Source: Nitrososphaeria archaeon (lineage in GTDB: Archaea; Thermoproteota; Nitrososphaeria; Geothermarchaeales; JDFR-13). From it: a DNA stretch of 64,000 nt. Positions 33,959 through 44,532 of the stretch are shown piece by piece. The stretch is from the NCBI GenBank assembly GCA_026982095.1, contig JALSHT010000006.1, positions 62,001-126,000 on the forward strand. The letters run 5' to 3'. The notes below the pieces were generated by a model. It was not told the DNA's origin, did no database searches, and saw only the letters and a list, made by a program, of their open reading frames with translations. The position numbers and the translations under genes were made by a program. Position 1 is the stretch's first letter. Every line of letters starts with the position of its first letter.

Positions 33959-36900
33959 ATGAAGAGGTTGGATGTAAACAAATTTTTAGTGTATAAGAAG
34001 AGTGAGTATGATACATGGCCTATTATAAAGGCTATGCTCAATGAGTTTGGGTTGGCTAAGCAGCATATTGACTCCTATAATGAATTCTTAGATAAGATTC
34101 TAAAGGAGATTGTTGAAGAGAATAGTACAATTAAGGTCCCTACTCAACAAGGTGAATGGATATTTAAGATTGAGGATGTCTGGGTTGACGAGCCGAGTAC
34201 TAAGGACCTCGCGTCAGGTAGCCCAATTAAGAGGCAACATGGGTATATTCCCTCGGTATGTAGGTTAAGAGGCTACTCATACTATGCCCCTATAAGAGCC
34301 AGGGTTAAGAAGATAACTAACACTACTTCTACTGAGGAGGTAGATCTGGGATATCTGCCTGTGATGGTAAAGTCCAAGATATGTTATTTACACGGTCAAT
34401 CTCGAGAGAAGCTTATAATGATGGGTGAAGATCCTGATGACCCAGGTGGGTATTTTATTATAAATGGTAGTGAGAGGGCGATAGTGGCTGTCGAGGATTT
34501 GGCGTCAAATACTATAATAACAAGGGTTGAGAGGTCCTCAAGTACGGTGTCTTACTCATCTAGGATGTTATCGGTGAAGGGCAGTCTTAGAAACCATGTA
34601 GTGGTGACTCTGAAGAGGGAAAGTGCTGTCGTAACCATACCGTTTACAACCTCGCCAATACCCTTTTCAATTGTTATGAAAGCATTGGGTGTCGTTAAGG
34701 AGGCGGATATATCTGATGCGGTGGCTAGGGGTGACAGGGAGATCGAGGATTTGTTGATGCCCATCTTGAGGAAATATACTCAGATCACCACCCAGGAGGA
34801 TGCATTGCTATACATAGGGAATAGGACCCAGGCATCTCAACAGCCTATGGATAGACGTATAAATAGAGCCCGCCATATACTAGATAAATACCTTTTCCCA
34901 CATATAGGTACAGGCCCTGATTATAGGCTTAGGAAGGCATATCTGTTGGCCGAGATGGTTAGGAGAGCTATACAGTTGAAGCTTGGATTGAGAGAAGCCG
35001 ACGATAGAGACCACTATGCATATAAGAGGCTTAGGCTGGCGGGACCTCTACTTGGACAGGTCTTCGCCAAGTCTCTAAAATCCTTGATGAAGGATCTTCA
35101 GTACAACATTATGAGAAGTACAATGTATAGAGGAAAGGTTCAGTTGAAGTATCTTGTAAGGGGGAATAAAATTACGCATAGGATAACTCATGCTCTGGCT
35201 ACTGGAACATGGTCTCAGAAAACCACTGGGGTTACTCAGATGCTGGATAGAACCAATTTCCTGTCAACCTTAAGCCATCTTAGAAGGATCCAAAGCCCTC
35301 TAAGTAGAAGTAGGCCTCAGTTTGAGGCTAGGGAGGTTCATGCCTCACATCTGGGTAGAATATGTCCTGTTGAAAGTCCCGAAGGACAAAATATAGGGCT
35401 TGTTAAGAACCTGGCTTTATCAGCTGTTGTATCAACTGAGCAGCAGGCTGATGTGATGCTGGAGCTCCTATATAGGGAGGGTGTTATCCCGATAGAGGAG
35501 GCTAGGCTGGATGTGTGGTCTAGAGGTGCAAAAGTATTTTTAAACGGTGATTTCATAGGATTTGTCTTAAATCCAGATGACTTTGTAGAGAAGATAAGGA
35601 ATTATAGGAGGTCTGGTAAGATTCCATACGATGTTAACATTGCTCTTAGAAAGTTTAAGAATCCTAAAGTTAGGCCTGAAATATATGTTGAGAGTAGTAG
35701 TGCGAGGGTATTAAGGCCTCTTATTAGGGTTGTAGATGGCAAGCCCCTTTTAACCAAGGAGCATATTGAGCTTGTTAGAAATGGTACTCTAAAATTCATT
35801 GATCTATTGAAAAAGGGTATTATTGAATTGATAGATGCTAATGAGGAGTTTAATATCTTAACCGCCTTCTTCCCAGAGGAACTTACTAAGGAGCATACTC
35901 ATCTGGAGCTTGCACCCTATTTCTTCTTAGGTATAACTGCATCTATAATCCCGTTTGCAGAGCATAATCAGAGTCCGAGGAACTCGTATGAGGCCGCTAT
36001 GGCTAAACAGGCTTTGGGTATACCTGTGACCAACCTGGCCTTGAGGATGGACTCTAGAGCGCATTTGTTGGAATATCCACAGTTGCCTATTGTACAGACT
36101 AGAATAACTGACATGATATATTTGAATGACAGGCCGATAGGGCAGAACCTTGTGGTTGCTATAATGTCTTACGAGAGCTACAACATGGAGGATGCTGTTA
36201 TAATAAACAGAGCTGCTGTGGATAGGGGTATGTTGAGATCATTCTTCTATAAGACCTATGAGTCTGTTGAGAGGAAATTGGGAGGGGGGATAAGTGAGAG
36301 GTTTGAGATTCCAGTTCCAGACAACATCAATTATATGGGTGAGGATCACTATAGGGCTTTGGAGGAGGATGGTACACCTTATCTTGAGGCTAGGCTGAAG
36401 AAGGAAGATGTTGTTATTGGGAAGACGGGTCCCCCAAGGTTCCAGAGTGAGATTACTGGTAGGGAGGAGAGGAGGAGGGATTATAGCACTACCCTTGATC
36501 AGTTTAACGCCACTGTTGATAAGGTTGTGTTCGCCCAGAATAAGGATGGGGAGACTACAGCTATGGTTAGGGTGAGAGAGTATCGTATACCCGAGTTGGG
36601 TGATAAATTGGCTTCTAGACATGGTCAGAAAGGTGTTATAGGGCTTCTGGCAAATCCAGAGGATATGCCATATACTGCTGATGGGATAATACCTGACTTG
36701 ATCATTAATCCTCATGCATTCCCGTCTAGAATGACGGTAGGGCAGTTTCTAGAGTCGATAGCAGGTAAGTATGGGGCTTTAGCCGGTAGATTTATAGATG
36801 GTTCCCCCTTTGTCTCATTCAACTATGAGGAGCTCTCTGAGATGTTGAGGTCGATGGGGTTTGAATACACCGGAACTGAGGTTATGTATGATGGTAGAAC

Positions 36901-37336
36901 AGGTAGGAAGTTTAAGGCTCACATATTTATAGGCATAGTTTATTATCAGAAACTTCATCACATGGTGGCTGATAAGATGCATGCGAGGGCTGTAGGGCCT
37001 ATACAAGTCTTGACTAGACAACCGACTGAGGGGCGGGCTAGGGATGGAGGTCTTAGAATAGGTGATATGGAGAAAGACGTCTTTCTAGCATATGGTGCTT
37101 CATCAATTGTTAAGGAGAGGCTTCTAGACGCCTCCGATAAAACAACTATACTCGTATGTACCAAATGTGGATTGGAAGGTTATTACAATGCGAGGGAGAA
37201 CAAGATGGTCTGTCCTGTCTGTGGGCCTGATGCCCCCCTGGTTCCGGTTAACGTTTCATATGCGTTTAAGCTTCTCTTGGATGAGTTGAAGAGTATGACT
37301 ATATATCCTCGTCTAAATGTTAGGGAGGTGGTTTGA
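33959..37336 (+). CDS. rpoB: RNA polymerase subunit B (unsplit)
   Basis: 1125 residues in one chain, equivalent to B''+B'; in many methanogens and halophiles this is two genes. Family stretches: GYFIINGSERAIVAVED, HLGRICPVESPEGQNIGL, SYESYNMEDAVIIN, the active-site-side GDKLASRHGQKGVIG and the C-terminal zinc site CTKCGLEGYY...CPVCG. Second-largest polymerase subunit, forming the wall and hybrid-binding region. Its stop is 1 base before the rpoA ATG. Confidence 0.98.
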   Translation: MKRLDVNKFLVYKKSEYDTWPIIKAMLNEFGLAKQHIDSYNEFLDKILKEIVEENSTIKVPTQQGEWIFKIEDVWVDEPSTKDLASGSPIKRQHGYIPSVCRLRGYSYYAPIRARVKKITNTTSTEEVDLGYLPVMVKSKICYLHGQSREKLIMMGEDPDDPGGYFIINGSERAIVAVEDLASNTIITRVERSSSTVSYSSRMLSVKGSLRNHVVVTLKRESAVVTIPFTTSPIPFSIVMKALGVVKEADISDAVARGDREIEDLLMPILRKYTQITTQEDALLYIGNRTQASQQPMDRRINRARHILDKYLFPHIGTGPDYRLRKAYLLAEMVRRAIQLKLGLREADDRDHYAYKRLRLAGPLLGQVFAKSLKSLMKDLQYNIMRSTMYRGKVQLKYLVRGNKITHRITHALATGTWSQKTTGVTQMLDRTNFLSTLSHLRRIQSPLSRSRPQFEAREVHASHLGRICPVESPEGQNIGLVKNLALSAVVSTEQQADVMLELLYREGVIPIEEARLDVWSRGAKVFLNGDFIGFVLNPDDFVEKIRNYRRSGKIPYDVNIALRKFKNPKVRPEIYVESSSARVLRPLIRVVDGKPLLTKEHIELVRNGTLKFIDLLKKGIIELIDANEEFNILTAFFPEELTKEHTHLELAPYFFLGITASIIPFAEHNQSPRNSYEAAMAKQALGIPVTNLALRMDSRAHLLEYPQLPIVQTRITDMIYLNDRPIGQNLVVAIMSYESYNMEDAVIINRAAVDRGMLRSFFYKTYESVERKLGGGISERFEIPVPDNINYMGEDHYRALEEDGTPYLEARLKKEDVVIGKTGPPRFQSEITGREERRRDYSTTLDQFNATVDKVVFAQNKDGETTAMVRVREYRIPELGDKLASRHGQKGVIGLLANPEDMPYTADGIIPDLIINPHAFPSRMTVGQFLESIAGKYGALAGRFIDGSPFVSFNYEELSEMLRSMGFEYTGTEVMYDGRTGRKFKAHIFIGIVYYQKLHHMVADKMHARAVGPIQVLTRQPTEGRARDGGLRIGDMEKDVFLAYGASSIVKERLLDASDKTTILVCTKCGLEGYYNARENKMVCPVCGPDAPLVPVNVSYAFKLLLDELKSMTIYPRLNVREVV

Positions 37337-37337
37337 G

Positions 37338-40300
37338 ATGCCGTTTGGACGTGAGGTAAGGAGGTTTGAGGAGCAAGCTCATAGATATACGATTGATTCT
37401 ATCAAGTTTGGCGTCTTGTCTCCACAGATGATTAGGGCTTTGTCCGTTGTAGAGGTCATTAATGATCAGCCTAGGAATGAAATTGGCGAACCTCTTCCAG
37501 GAGGGGTCTTAGATACTAGACTTGGCAATCCAGATCCCAGTGGTTACTGTCCCACTTGTGGAAATGATAGGGACAATTGTCCAGGTCATTTTGGGCATAT
37601 AGACTTGGCTCTTCCGGTAATCAACGTCTTATTCGCAGACTATATCTATCTTATTCTTAAAGGCGTGTGTATAAATTGCTCTCACATTAAGCTGGATGAG
37701 CAGACTGTAAAGAAATATTTGAAGAGAGCTAAGTTCCTCAAGAAGAACCTCCCTCATCTATATGATAAGTTTGTTAAGAAGATCATTAAAGAGGCTTCGG
37801 AGGTTCAAAAATGCCCTGTATGTGGTAGGGATAATGTCAAGATAGTGTTTGAGAAGCCCCATAAGTTCTTCAAGGAGTATCCTAATGGGGAGAGGATAGA
37901 GCTGATGCCAAGTGAGATCAGAAGTATATTTGAAAATATTCCTGATGAGGAGCTCCCCCTATATGGGCTCTACTGTGAGGGTGGTTCAGGGGGTTCGAAG
38001 AAGTCTTATGACTGTGTTCGTCCAGAATGGTTTATTTTACAGGCTTTACCAGTCCCTCCGTTAACCGTCCGTCCATCGATACTACATGAGGGTGGTGAAC
38101 GTAGGGAGGATGATTTGACGCATAAGTTAGTCGATATAGTAAAAGTAAATAGCAAGATTAAGAAGGATAAAACCGCAGGGTCAGTGGCTATGGCTCTCAA
38201 GAACGATTATGACGTGTTGCAGCTACATGTTATCACATACTTCCACAATGAATTACCTGGTGTCCCTCCAGCCACACATAGAGGGGTCAAGAGGCTTAAG
38301 ACTCTTGTACAAAGGCTTTCTGGTAAGGAGGGTAGGTTTAGGAACAATCTGATTGGGAAGAGGGTTAATTTCTCAGCTAGGACTGTGATCTCTCCAGACT
38401 CTAATCTGGACATCAATGAAGTGGGTGTTCCAGTAGAGATAGCGAAGACACTTACTGTGCCGGAGGTTGTCACACCATATAATATTGAATTCCTGAGGAG
38501 ACTTGTGTTGAATGGATCCGAGACTCATCCAGGAGCAAATTACATTATACGTACAAAGACTAGGAGTAGACACAATCTAAAATATGTTACAGATAGGAGC
38601 TTCTTGGCTAATAGCTTGGAGGTTGGAGATATTGTCGAGAGGCATCTTATGGATGGGGATATAGTATTATTCAACAGGCAACCCTCACTCCATAGAATGT
38701 CGATGATGGGGCATCTAGCCAAGATACTGCCCTATAGGACGTTTAGGCTACACCTTACTGTATGTCCACCTTATAACGCGGATTTTGATGGTGATGAGAT
38801 GAATCTTCATGTACCTCAGAATAGTGAGGCTCAGGCTGAGGCCAGATCCCTGATGCTTGTTGAGAACCAGATTATCAGCCCTAGATATGGAGCACCAATC
38901 ATAGGGTTTACAAAAGACTATCTTACATCCTCATTCCTCTTGACGAGGGATGAGAAGCGGATGGATAGAAGCCTTCTCTTCAATCTATTGTCGATATATG
39001 ATGGGATTGGGAAGTGGGATATGGTTATGAACTACGACAAGATGCATAGTGGCAGACTACTCTTCAGCGTTTTGCTACCCAAAGATTTCACCTACTCATT
39101 AAAGAGTAGGTTGGAGGAAGATGTGATAATCAAGGAGGGTGTTTTGGTAAAGGGTGTCATTGATAAGAGGTCCATTGGCGCTGAGCAGGCGGATAGTGTC
39201 CTCCATAGGTTGGTGAGAGAGTATGGTAACAAGTTTGGTGGTGACTTCATAACCAAATTCTCGTCTGTGTTGGATAGATATCTACTTTCAAGGGGTTTCT
39301 CGATAGGTATCGAGGACCTAAAGCTTCCTGACTCGGTGGTGGAGGAGATTAGGGAGATTGAGAGGGAGGCTCATGAGAAGGTGGAGGAGGTTATCAAGGC
39401 GTATAGAGAGGGTAGGTTGGAATTAATCAAAGGGTTGTCGAGGGAGGAATCTCTTGAGCAGAAGATACATGAGATACTGGCAGAGGCTAGGACAAGAGCT
39501 GGTTTAAAGGCTCTCGAAAGTCTAGATAAGGATAATCCACTCTACATAATGGTTGTTAGTGGAGCTAGGGGTACTGACATCAATGTGGCTCAACTTACGG
39601 CGATGTTGGGGCAGCAGACTATAAGAGGCGAGAGGATATCAAGGGGGTATGGAGACAGAACCTTAACAGTGTTTAAGGAGGGTGATATTGGAACTAAAGC
39701 TAGAGGCTTCATAGGGAGCAATTTCTATAGGGGGTTGAATCCAGTGGAGTTCTTCTTCCACGCTATAAGTGGCAGGGAGGGTTTGATGGACACTGCTGTT
39801 AAGACACAGGAAAGTGGATATCTATATAGGAGGATATTATATTCGATGGAGCATCTACAAGTTGATCATGACTTCACTGTTAGGACTTCATATGGTAAGA
39901 TAGTTCAGTTCGTCTATGGTGAGGATAAAGTAGACCCTGCAAGGAGTGACCATGGGAAGCCTGTTAACGTTGAGCGTCTTGTAGACTCTATATCCCTACT
40001 ATATCCAAAGGGTAAATACGCTGGTAAAAAGTATATTGAGGAGATTCTTGATAAGGTTAAGGATGAAATTCCCCTATCTCTCTATCAGGAGTTGAAGGAG
40101 GTGTTGATGAGGAAGCGGGCAAATAAAGATGTTGTTAGGGAAGCTGTTAGACAGGCTGTATTAAATTACAGGAGTTCCACTATAGATCCAAACACAGCTA
40201 TTGGTGTAATAACTGCTCAATCGATAGGTGAGCCAGGTACACAGATGACTCTTAGGACTTTCCACTATGCAGGTGTTAAGGAGAAGAATGTTACAATAGG

Positions 40301-41234
40301 TCTGCCTAGGATCATCGAGATAATCGATGCTAAACAGAAACCTTCTACACCTAGAATGACTATATATTTGGATGAAGAGCATAGGTATAGTCAGGAGAAG
40401 GCTGAGAGGATTGCCAATCTGATAAAGAGTACTAAGCTAAAGGACGTGGTAACGAGATATGGAATTGATATTCCAAGTAGACGGGTTGTCTTCTACCTGG
40501 ACCTTGATGCTCTTGAGAAGGTGGGTAAGACACCTAAGGATGTTAAAAGGGTGTTTAGTAGGAGATACTCTACGGAGTTGAATGACAACGTCTTGTTCAT
40601 CCGTCCATCCATTAAGCCTAAAGAGGGTGAGGAGGACAATCTGGACTATATTGTTGATAAGCTTAAGAAGGCTGCGGAGAGATTTTTGGAGAGGCATATC
40701 GCCGGAATACAGGGGATTCAGAGGGTTACCGTCGATAGGGTTATTAATGAGGAGACTGGGGAGGAGGAGTGGGTTTTATATACTGCTGGGAGTAACTTGT
40801 TAGAGGTTCTCCAGCATGAAGGCGTGGATCCGCAGAGGACGGTTACAAATGATATATTGGAGATATATCAAGTTCTGGGGGTTGAGGCTGCTAGGAATGC
40901 GATAATAAATGAGATTAAATCTGTCTTGGAGGAGCAGGGTCTAGATATCGATGATAGACACATTATGCTGGTGGCAGACATAATGACGAGGAATGGCGAG
41001 ATTAACCAGATGGGTAGGTATGGAGTGGTATCCTTGAAGGAGAGTGTATTGTCAAAAGCAGCATTTGAAACTACTGTTCCTGTATTAGTCAAGGCTGCTG
41101 TTAGGGGAGAGACTGACTATTTAAAGGGTCCGACTGAAAATATAATTGTAGGTTCGAGAGTCCCAGTTGGAACGGGCAGTGTGGATGTATATATCAGGGT
41201 GGGAGGAGATGGTGGAGACGGTAAGAGCGCTTGA
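37338..41234 (+). CDS. rpoA: RNA polymerase subunit A, fused A'+A''
   Basis: 1298 residues from ATG 37338, with ggaggtgg just upstream inside rpoB. N-terminal zinc clamp CPTCGNDRDNCPGHFGH, second CINC/CPVC site, and catalytic NADFDGDEMNLHVPQ near residue 480, whose three Asp bind Mg. The trigger-loop stretch ITAQSIGEPGTQMTLRTFHYAG, near 955-980, is normally in the separate A'' subunit. No stop or frameshift lies between the halves. The fusion as in eukaryal Rpb1 occurs in Thaumarchaeota/Aigarchaeota-type lineages and some others, and is the best lineage clue in the window. Confidence 0.98.
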   Translation: MPFGREVRRFEEQAHRYTIDSIKFGVLSPQMIRALSVVEVINDQPRNEIGEPLPGGVLDTRLGNPDPSGYCPTCGNDRDNCPGHFGHIDLALPVINVLFADYIYLILKGVCINCSHIKLDEQTVKKYLKRAKFLKKNLPHLYDKFVKKIIKEASEVQKCPVCGRDNVKIVFEKPHKFFKEYPNGERIELMPSEIRSIFENIPDEELPLYGLYCEGGSGGSKKSYDCVRPEWFILQALPVPPLTVRPSILHEGGERREDDLTHKLVDIVKVNSKIKKDKTAGSVAMALKNDYDVLQLHVITYFHNELPGVPPATHRGVKRLKTLVQRLSGKEGRFRNNLIGKRVNFSARTVISPDSNLDINEVGVPVEIAKTLTVPEVVTPYNIEFLRRLVLNGSETHPGANYIIRTKTRSRHNLKYVTDRSFLANSLEVGDIVERHLMDGDIVLFNRQPSLHRMSMMGHLAKILPYRTFRLHLTVCPPYNADFDGDEMNLHVPQNSEAQAEARSLMLVENQIISPRYGAPIIGFTKDYLTSSFLLTRDEKRMDRSLLFNLLSIYDGIGKWDMVMNYDKMHSGRLLFSVLLPKDFTYSLKSRLEEDVIIKEGVLVKGVIDKRSIGAEQADSVLHRLVREYGNKFGGDFITKFSSVLDRYLLSRGFSIGIEDLKLPDSVVEEIREIEREAHEKVEEVIKAYREGRLELIKGLSREESLEQKIHEILAEARTRAGLKALESLDKDNPLYIMVVSGARGTDINVAQLTAMLGQQTIRGERISRGYGDRTLTVFKEGDIGTKARGFIGSNFYRGLNPVEFFFHAISGREGLMDTAVKTQESGYLYRRILYSMEHLQVDHDFTVRTSYGKIVQFVYGEDKVDPARSDHGKPVNVERLVDSISLLYPKGKYAGKKYIEEILDKVKDEIPLSLYQELKEVLMRKRANKDVVREAVRQAVLNYRSSTIDPNTAIGVITAQSIGEPGTQMTLRTFHYAGVKEKNVTIGLPRIIEIIDAKQKPSTPRMTIYLDEEHRYSQEKAERIANLIKSTKLKDVVTRYGIDIPSRRVVFYLDLDALEKVGKTPKDVKRVFSRRYSTELNDNVLFIRPSIKPKEGEEDNLDYIVDKLKKAAERFLERHIAGIQGIQRVTVDRVINEETGEEEWVLYTAGSNLLEVLQHEGVDPQRTVTNDILEIYQVLGVEAARNAIINEIKSVLEEQGLDIDDRHIMLVADIMTRNGEINQMGRYGVVSLKESVLSKAAFETTVPVLVKAAVRGETDYLKGPTENIIVGSRVPVGTGSVDVYIRVGGDGGDGKSA

Positions 41235-41532
41235 AGCATCACTTCCAGTTATATCTAAAACAGGGGTTATAGTTTACGGTAGGAATAACGTGCTATGGTC
41301 TCTACGTAATGAGCCACAGAAGATAAAGGTGTTGATCTTAGCTAGGAACACTCCTCCGGGACTAGATGAGGAGATAAAGTCGATAGCTGAGGAGAAGGGA
41401 ATACCTATATTTAAGAGTAGGAGAAGCAACTTGGAACTTGGGAGTCTCTGTGGGAGACCACACTCGATATCCGTACTGGCGATATATGATTTTGGTGGTG
41501 CTCCTATAGATGAGGAGACTATAAATGCCTAA
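41209..41532 (+). CDS. rpl30e: Ribosomal protein L30e
   Basis: 107 residues from ATG 41209, overlapping the rpoA end by 26 bases with gggaggag just upstream. L7Ae/L30e fold: KTGVIVYGRNNVLWSL, KVLILARNTPP, IPIFKSRRSNLELGSLCGRPHSISVLAI. Its position between rpoA and nusA is the conserved archaeal order. Confidence 0.93.
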   Translation: MVETVRALEASLPVISKTGVIVYGRNNVLWSLRNEPQKIKVLILARNTPPGLDEEIKSIAEEKGIPIFKSRRSNLELGSLCGRPHSISVLAIYDFGGAPIDEETINA

Positions 41533-42019
41533 TAGTGCTGGACTGAGCTTCACAAATGATGAGCTGGCTCTCATGAGCCTATTCCAAAGTATCACTGGAG
41601 AGAATCCAATTGCTTGTAAAATAGTAGACGACTACATATATTTCATAATAACGGAGAGGTCTCTGTATAAAATTATGAGTGACCCTGTCCTGAGAACTGA
41701 GTTGAGAAGGCATACTGGAGGAAGATTTACTAGAAACCGGGTTTTGAGGGCTCTATCATCTATCTTGAGTGAAAGTATTGGTGCAAACTCTTATGTGGCA
41801 GTTTACTACGAGGATCCCGCCGAGTTTCTGAAGGGGTTTTTCGGCTTAGACAGTACATCAAGGATAGATCTTAAGAAGGTTAATGGTAGGCTCGTAGCCA
41901 CCCTATACGTGTCTCCTGCAAAGAAAGGGATTGTTATAGGTAGGAATGGTATAAGGGCTAAGGCTGGCAGGCTATTTGGAAAGGCTCTCTACGATATTGA
42001 ACAAATAAATATCAGGTGA
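41525..42019 (+). CDS. nusA: Archaeal NusA-like KH-domain transcription factor
   Basis: 164 residues with two KH domains and no bacterial N-terminal or S1 domain, as usual in archaea. The second KH has AKKGIVIGRNGIRAKAGRLFGKAL. It overlaps rpl30e by 8 bases and precedes rps12 in the conserved order. Expected to bind RNA during elongation or termination. Confidence 0.9.
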   Translation: MPNSAGLSFTNDELALMSLFQSITGENPIACKIVDDYIYFIITERSLYKIMSDPVLRTELRRHTGGRFTRNRVLRALSSILSESIGANSYVAVYYEDPAEFLKGFFGLDSTSRIDLKKVNGRLVATLYVSPAKKGIVIGRNGIRAKAGRLFGKALYDIEQINIR

Positions 42020-42048
42020 CTAGTTGTATAGCATTATAGGTGGATTAG

Positions 42049-42489
42049 ATGGGTAGGAAGAGTCCAAAAGGCATGTTCGCAGCTAGGAAGCTGGTAGCTA
42101 AGAGAAAGAAATTTAGATGGAGCGATGTAAAATATAGGAGGAGGATGCTTAGGTTGGATGAGAAGTCTGACCCTCTAGAGGGGGCTCCAATGGCGCGGGG
42201 TATTGTTATTGAGAAGGTTGGTGTTGAGGCTAAGCAGCCAAACTCAGCCTTAAGGAAGTGTGTTAGGGTCCAGCTAATCAAGAATGGTAAGCAGGTGACT
42301 GCCTTCTTGCCAGGGGATGGGGCGTTGAACGTGGTTGATGAGCATGATGAGGTTATGATAGAGGGTATTGGGGGCTCTCAAGGAAGAGCGATGGGTGATA
42401 TACCAGGTGTGCGATACAAGGTATTTCTTGTTAATGGGGTTCCCTTAAGTCTCTTGGTTACTGGAAAGGTTAGGAAGCCAAAGAGGTGA
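42049..42489 (+). CDS. rps12: Ribosomal protein S12 (uS12)
   Basis: 146 residues, with [12 protein letters not shown] at the start and the decoding-centre stretch [16 protein letters not shown] plus [11 protein letters not shown]. The start is preceded by aggtgg (42038-42043), a good Shine-Dalgarno. Forms part of the A-site proofreading region of the small subunit. Confidence 0.97.
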   Translation: MGRKSPKGMFAARKLVAKRKKFRWSDVKYRRRMLRLDEKSDPLEGAPMARGIVIEKVGVEAKQPNSALRKCVRVQLIKNGKQVTAFLPGDGALNVVDEHDEVMIEGIGGSQGRAMGDIPGVRYKVFLVNGVPLSLLVTGKVRKPKR

Positions 42490-42499
42490 GTCACTAGAT

Positions 42500-43081
42500 A
42501 TGGCTTCAAAGAACGTGGTATGGTTGAAGCTGTTTGGGAGATATTCGTTTAAGGATGTAGAGGTAAGGGACATTAGTCTGAAGGATTACATATCCTTGAA
42601 GCCGGTTCTACTCCCTTGGAGTGGGGGTAGGCATGAGAAGAGGAAGTTTGATAAGGCTAAGGTAAATATTGTGGAGCGGCTGGTCAATAAACTTATGCGT
42701 CCTGGTAAGATGGGTGGGAAGAAGCAGAAGGCTATAAAGATAGTGGAGACGGCCTTTAGGATAATAGAGCTGGAGACTGGGGACAACCCTATTCAGCTTC
42801 TAGTATATGCGATTGAGAATGCAGGTCCCTGTGAAGATGTGACCACGATAGCATATGGAGGCGCTGCATATACAGTTAGCGTGGATGTCTCTCCTCTGAG
42901 GAGGATTGACGTGGCTCTAAGGAATCTAGTGGTGGGTGCTAAGAACGCTGCTAAAAACAATAGGATGTCTATAGAGGAGGCTCTCGCCCGTGAGATAATA
43001 TTGGCTGCGAAGAACGACCTATCCAGCTACGCTATCTCAAAGAGAGTGGAGATAGAGAGGATTGCTCTAGCGTCTAGATAG
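42500..43081 (+). CDS. rps7: Ribosomal protein S7 (uS7)
   Basis: 193 residues. NIVERLVNKLMRPGKMGGKKQKA and the closing stretch RMSIEEALAREIILAAKNDLSSYAISKR are typical of archaeal S7. Binds the 3' major domain of 16S rRNA at the exit site. Lies 10 bases after rps12. Confidence 0.97.
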   Translation: MASKNVVWLKLFGRYSFKDVEVRDISLKDYISLKPVLLPWSGGRHEKRKFDKAKVNIVERLVNKLMRPGKMGGKKQKAIKIVETAFRIIELETGDNPIQLLVYAIENAGPCEDVTTIAYGGAAYTVSVDVSPLRRIDVALRNLVVGAKNAAKNNRMSIEEALAREIILAAKNDLSSYAISKRVEIERIALASR

Positions 43082-43110
43082 AGTGGTGTTTATATACTCT
43101 CGTTGAATGG

Positions 43111-43125
43111 TTTATATATATAAAT
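43111..43125 (+). promoter_or_regulatory. Strong TATA box of tuf
   Basis: tttatatatataaat is one of the best TBP-boxes in the window. A start about 25 bases on (near 43143) would place a gggtga Shine-Dalgarno (43145-43150) right at the 5' end, 7 bases before the ATG at 43158. Elongation factor gene expression thus seems separable from rps12-rps7. Confidence 0.65.
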
Positions 43126-43157
43126 GCTTAAATTTGATAGAGAGTGGGTGATGAAGC

Positions 43158-44474
43158 ATGGCTAAGAAGAAGGAGCATATGAACTTAATCGCTATTGGGC
43201 ACGTCGATCATGGAAAGTCTACTTTGATGGGGCGATTGTTGTATGAGGCTGGCGTGATTGACCAGAGGCTTATCCAGCAGTATGAGGAGGAGGCTAAGAA
43301 ACTGGGTAAGGAGACGTTTAAATTTGCGTGGGTTATGGATAAGCTGAAGGAGGAGAGGGAGAGGGGGTTAACTATAGATCTGTCCTTCTACAAGTTTGAG
43401 ACGCCAAAGTATGAGTATACTTTGATAGATGCGCCAGGTCATAGGGACTTTATAAAGAACATGATCACGGGTGCTAGCGAGGCTGACGCAGCTATACTTG
43501 TTGTATCTGCCAGACCCGGTGAGTTCGAGGCTGGTATATCCCCTGGAGGGCAGACTAGGGAGCATGCGAGTCTAGCTAAGATCCTAGGTATAAATCAACT
43601 GGTGGTTGCAATAAATAAGATGGATGACCCGGGAGTCAACTGGAGCAAGGAGAGATACGAGGAGATTAAGAATGAGGTTGCCAGGCTATTGAAGACCCTA
43701 GGTTATAAGGTTGATCAGATTAGGTTCGTACCTGTCTCGGCCTGGACCGGAGACAACGTTCTTAAGAAGTCTGATAATATGCCTTGGTATGATGGCCCAA
43801 CACTTATAGAGGCTTTGGATGAGTTTGTTCCTCCTCCTAAGCCTATAGACAAGCCTTTGAGACTGCCTATACAAGATGTATATTCAATAACTGGAGTGGG
43901 GACTGTGCCTGTAGGAAGGGTAGAGACTGGCAGGATGAAGGTTGGTGATAGGATAGTATTTATGCCTCCGGGCCTAGTTGGGGATGTAAAGTCTATTGAG
44001 ATGCATCACCAGCCTATGCAGGAAGCTGTTGCAGGGGATAATATAGGCTTCAATGTAAAGGGAGTCTCTAAGAAGGATATTAGGAGGGGTGACGTTGTAG
44101 GCCATGTTGATAACCCTCCCTCTGTTGCAGAGGAGTTTATAGCTCAGATATTCGTGATCCACCATCCAACCGCCATCGGTGTTGGATATACGCCAGTGAT
44201 GCATATACATACTGCTCAGGTGGCGGTTACGTTTATAGAGCTTCTTAAGAAGCTGGATAGAAGGACTGGACAGGTTGTTGAGGAGAATCCCAGCTTCTTA
44301 AAGACGGGTGACGTAGCTATTGTAAAGCTTAAGCCTCTAAGGCCAGTGTCTCTAGAAGAGTTCCAGCAGTTCCCAGAACTGGGTAGATTTGCAATCAGGG
44401 ATATGGGTCAGACTATAGCGGCTGGCGTTGTTAAAGAGATTACACAGAAGGCTGATGTGAAGATCAAGGGGTAG
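43158..44474 (+). CDS. tuf: Elongation factor 1-alpha
   Basis: 438 residues. GHVDHGKST (G1), switch [17 protein letters not shown] (G3), NKMDDPG (G4) and SAWTGDN (G5), followed by two beta-barrel domains. Delivers aminoacyl-tRNA to the ribosome as a GTPase. Has its own strong promoter. Confidence 0.98.
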   Translation: MAKKKEHMNLIAIGHVDHGKSTLMGRLLYEAGVIDQRLIQQYEEEAKKLGKETFKFAWVMDKLKEERERGLTIDLSFYKFETPKYEYTLIDAPGHRDFIKNMITGASEADAAILVVSARPGEFEAGISPGGQTREHASLAKILGINQLVVAINKMDDPGVNWSKERYEEIKNEVARLLKTLGYKVDQIRFVPVSAWTGDNVLKKSDNMPWYDGPTLIEALDEFVPPPKPIDKPLRLPIQDVYSITGVGTVPVGRVETGRMKVGDRIVFMPPGLVGDVKSIEMHHQPMQEAVAGDNIGFNVKGVSKKDIRRGDVVGHVDNPPSVAEEFIAQIFVIHHPTAIGVGYTPVMHIHTAQVAVTFIELLKKLDRRTGQVVEENPSFLKTGDVAIVKLKPLRPVSLEEFQQFPELGRFAIRDMGQTIAAGVVKEITQKADVKIKG

Positions 44475-44490
44475 TTCTCTCTACACCAAC

Positions 44491-44503
44491 CTTTATATCT
44501 AAC
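44491..44503 (+). promoter_or_regulatory. TATA element of rps10
   Basis: ctttatatctaac lies about 30-42 bases before ATG 44533. It suggests rps10 is also transcribed independently of tuf. Confidence 0.5.
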
Positions 44504-44532
44504 CTCCTCTCTACAATAATTCCTGATTCGAG

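Noticed and set aside
36239..36715. 158-codon minus-strand frame inside rpoB
   Set aside because: Antisense shadow of a highly conserved rpoB region with no recognisable features.
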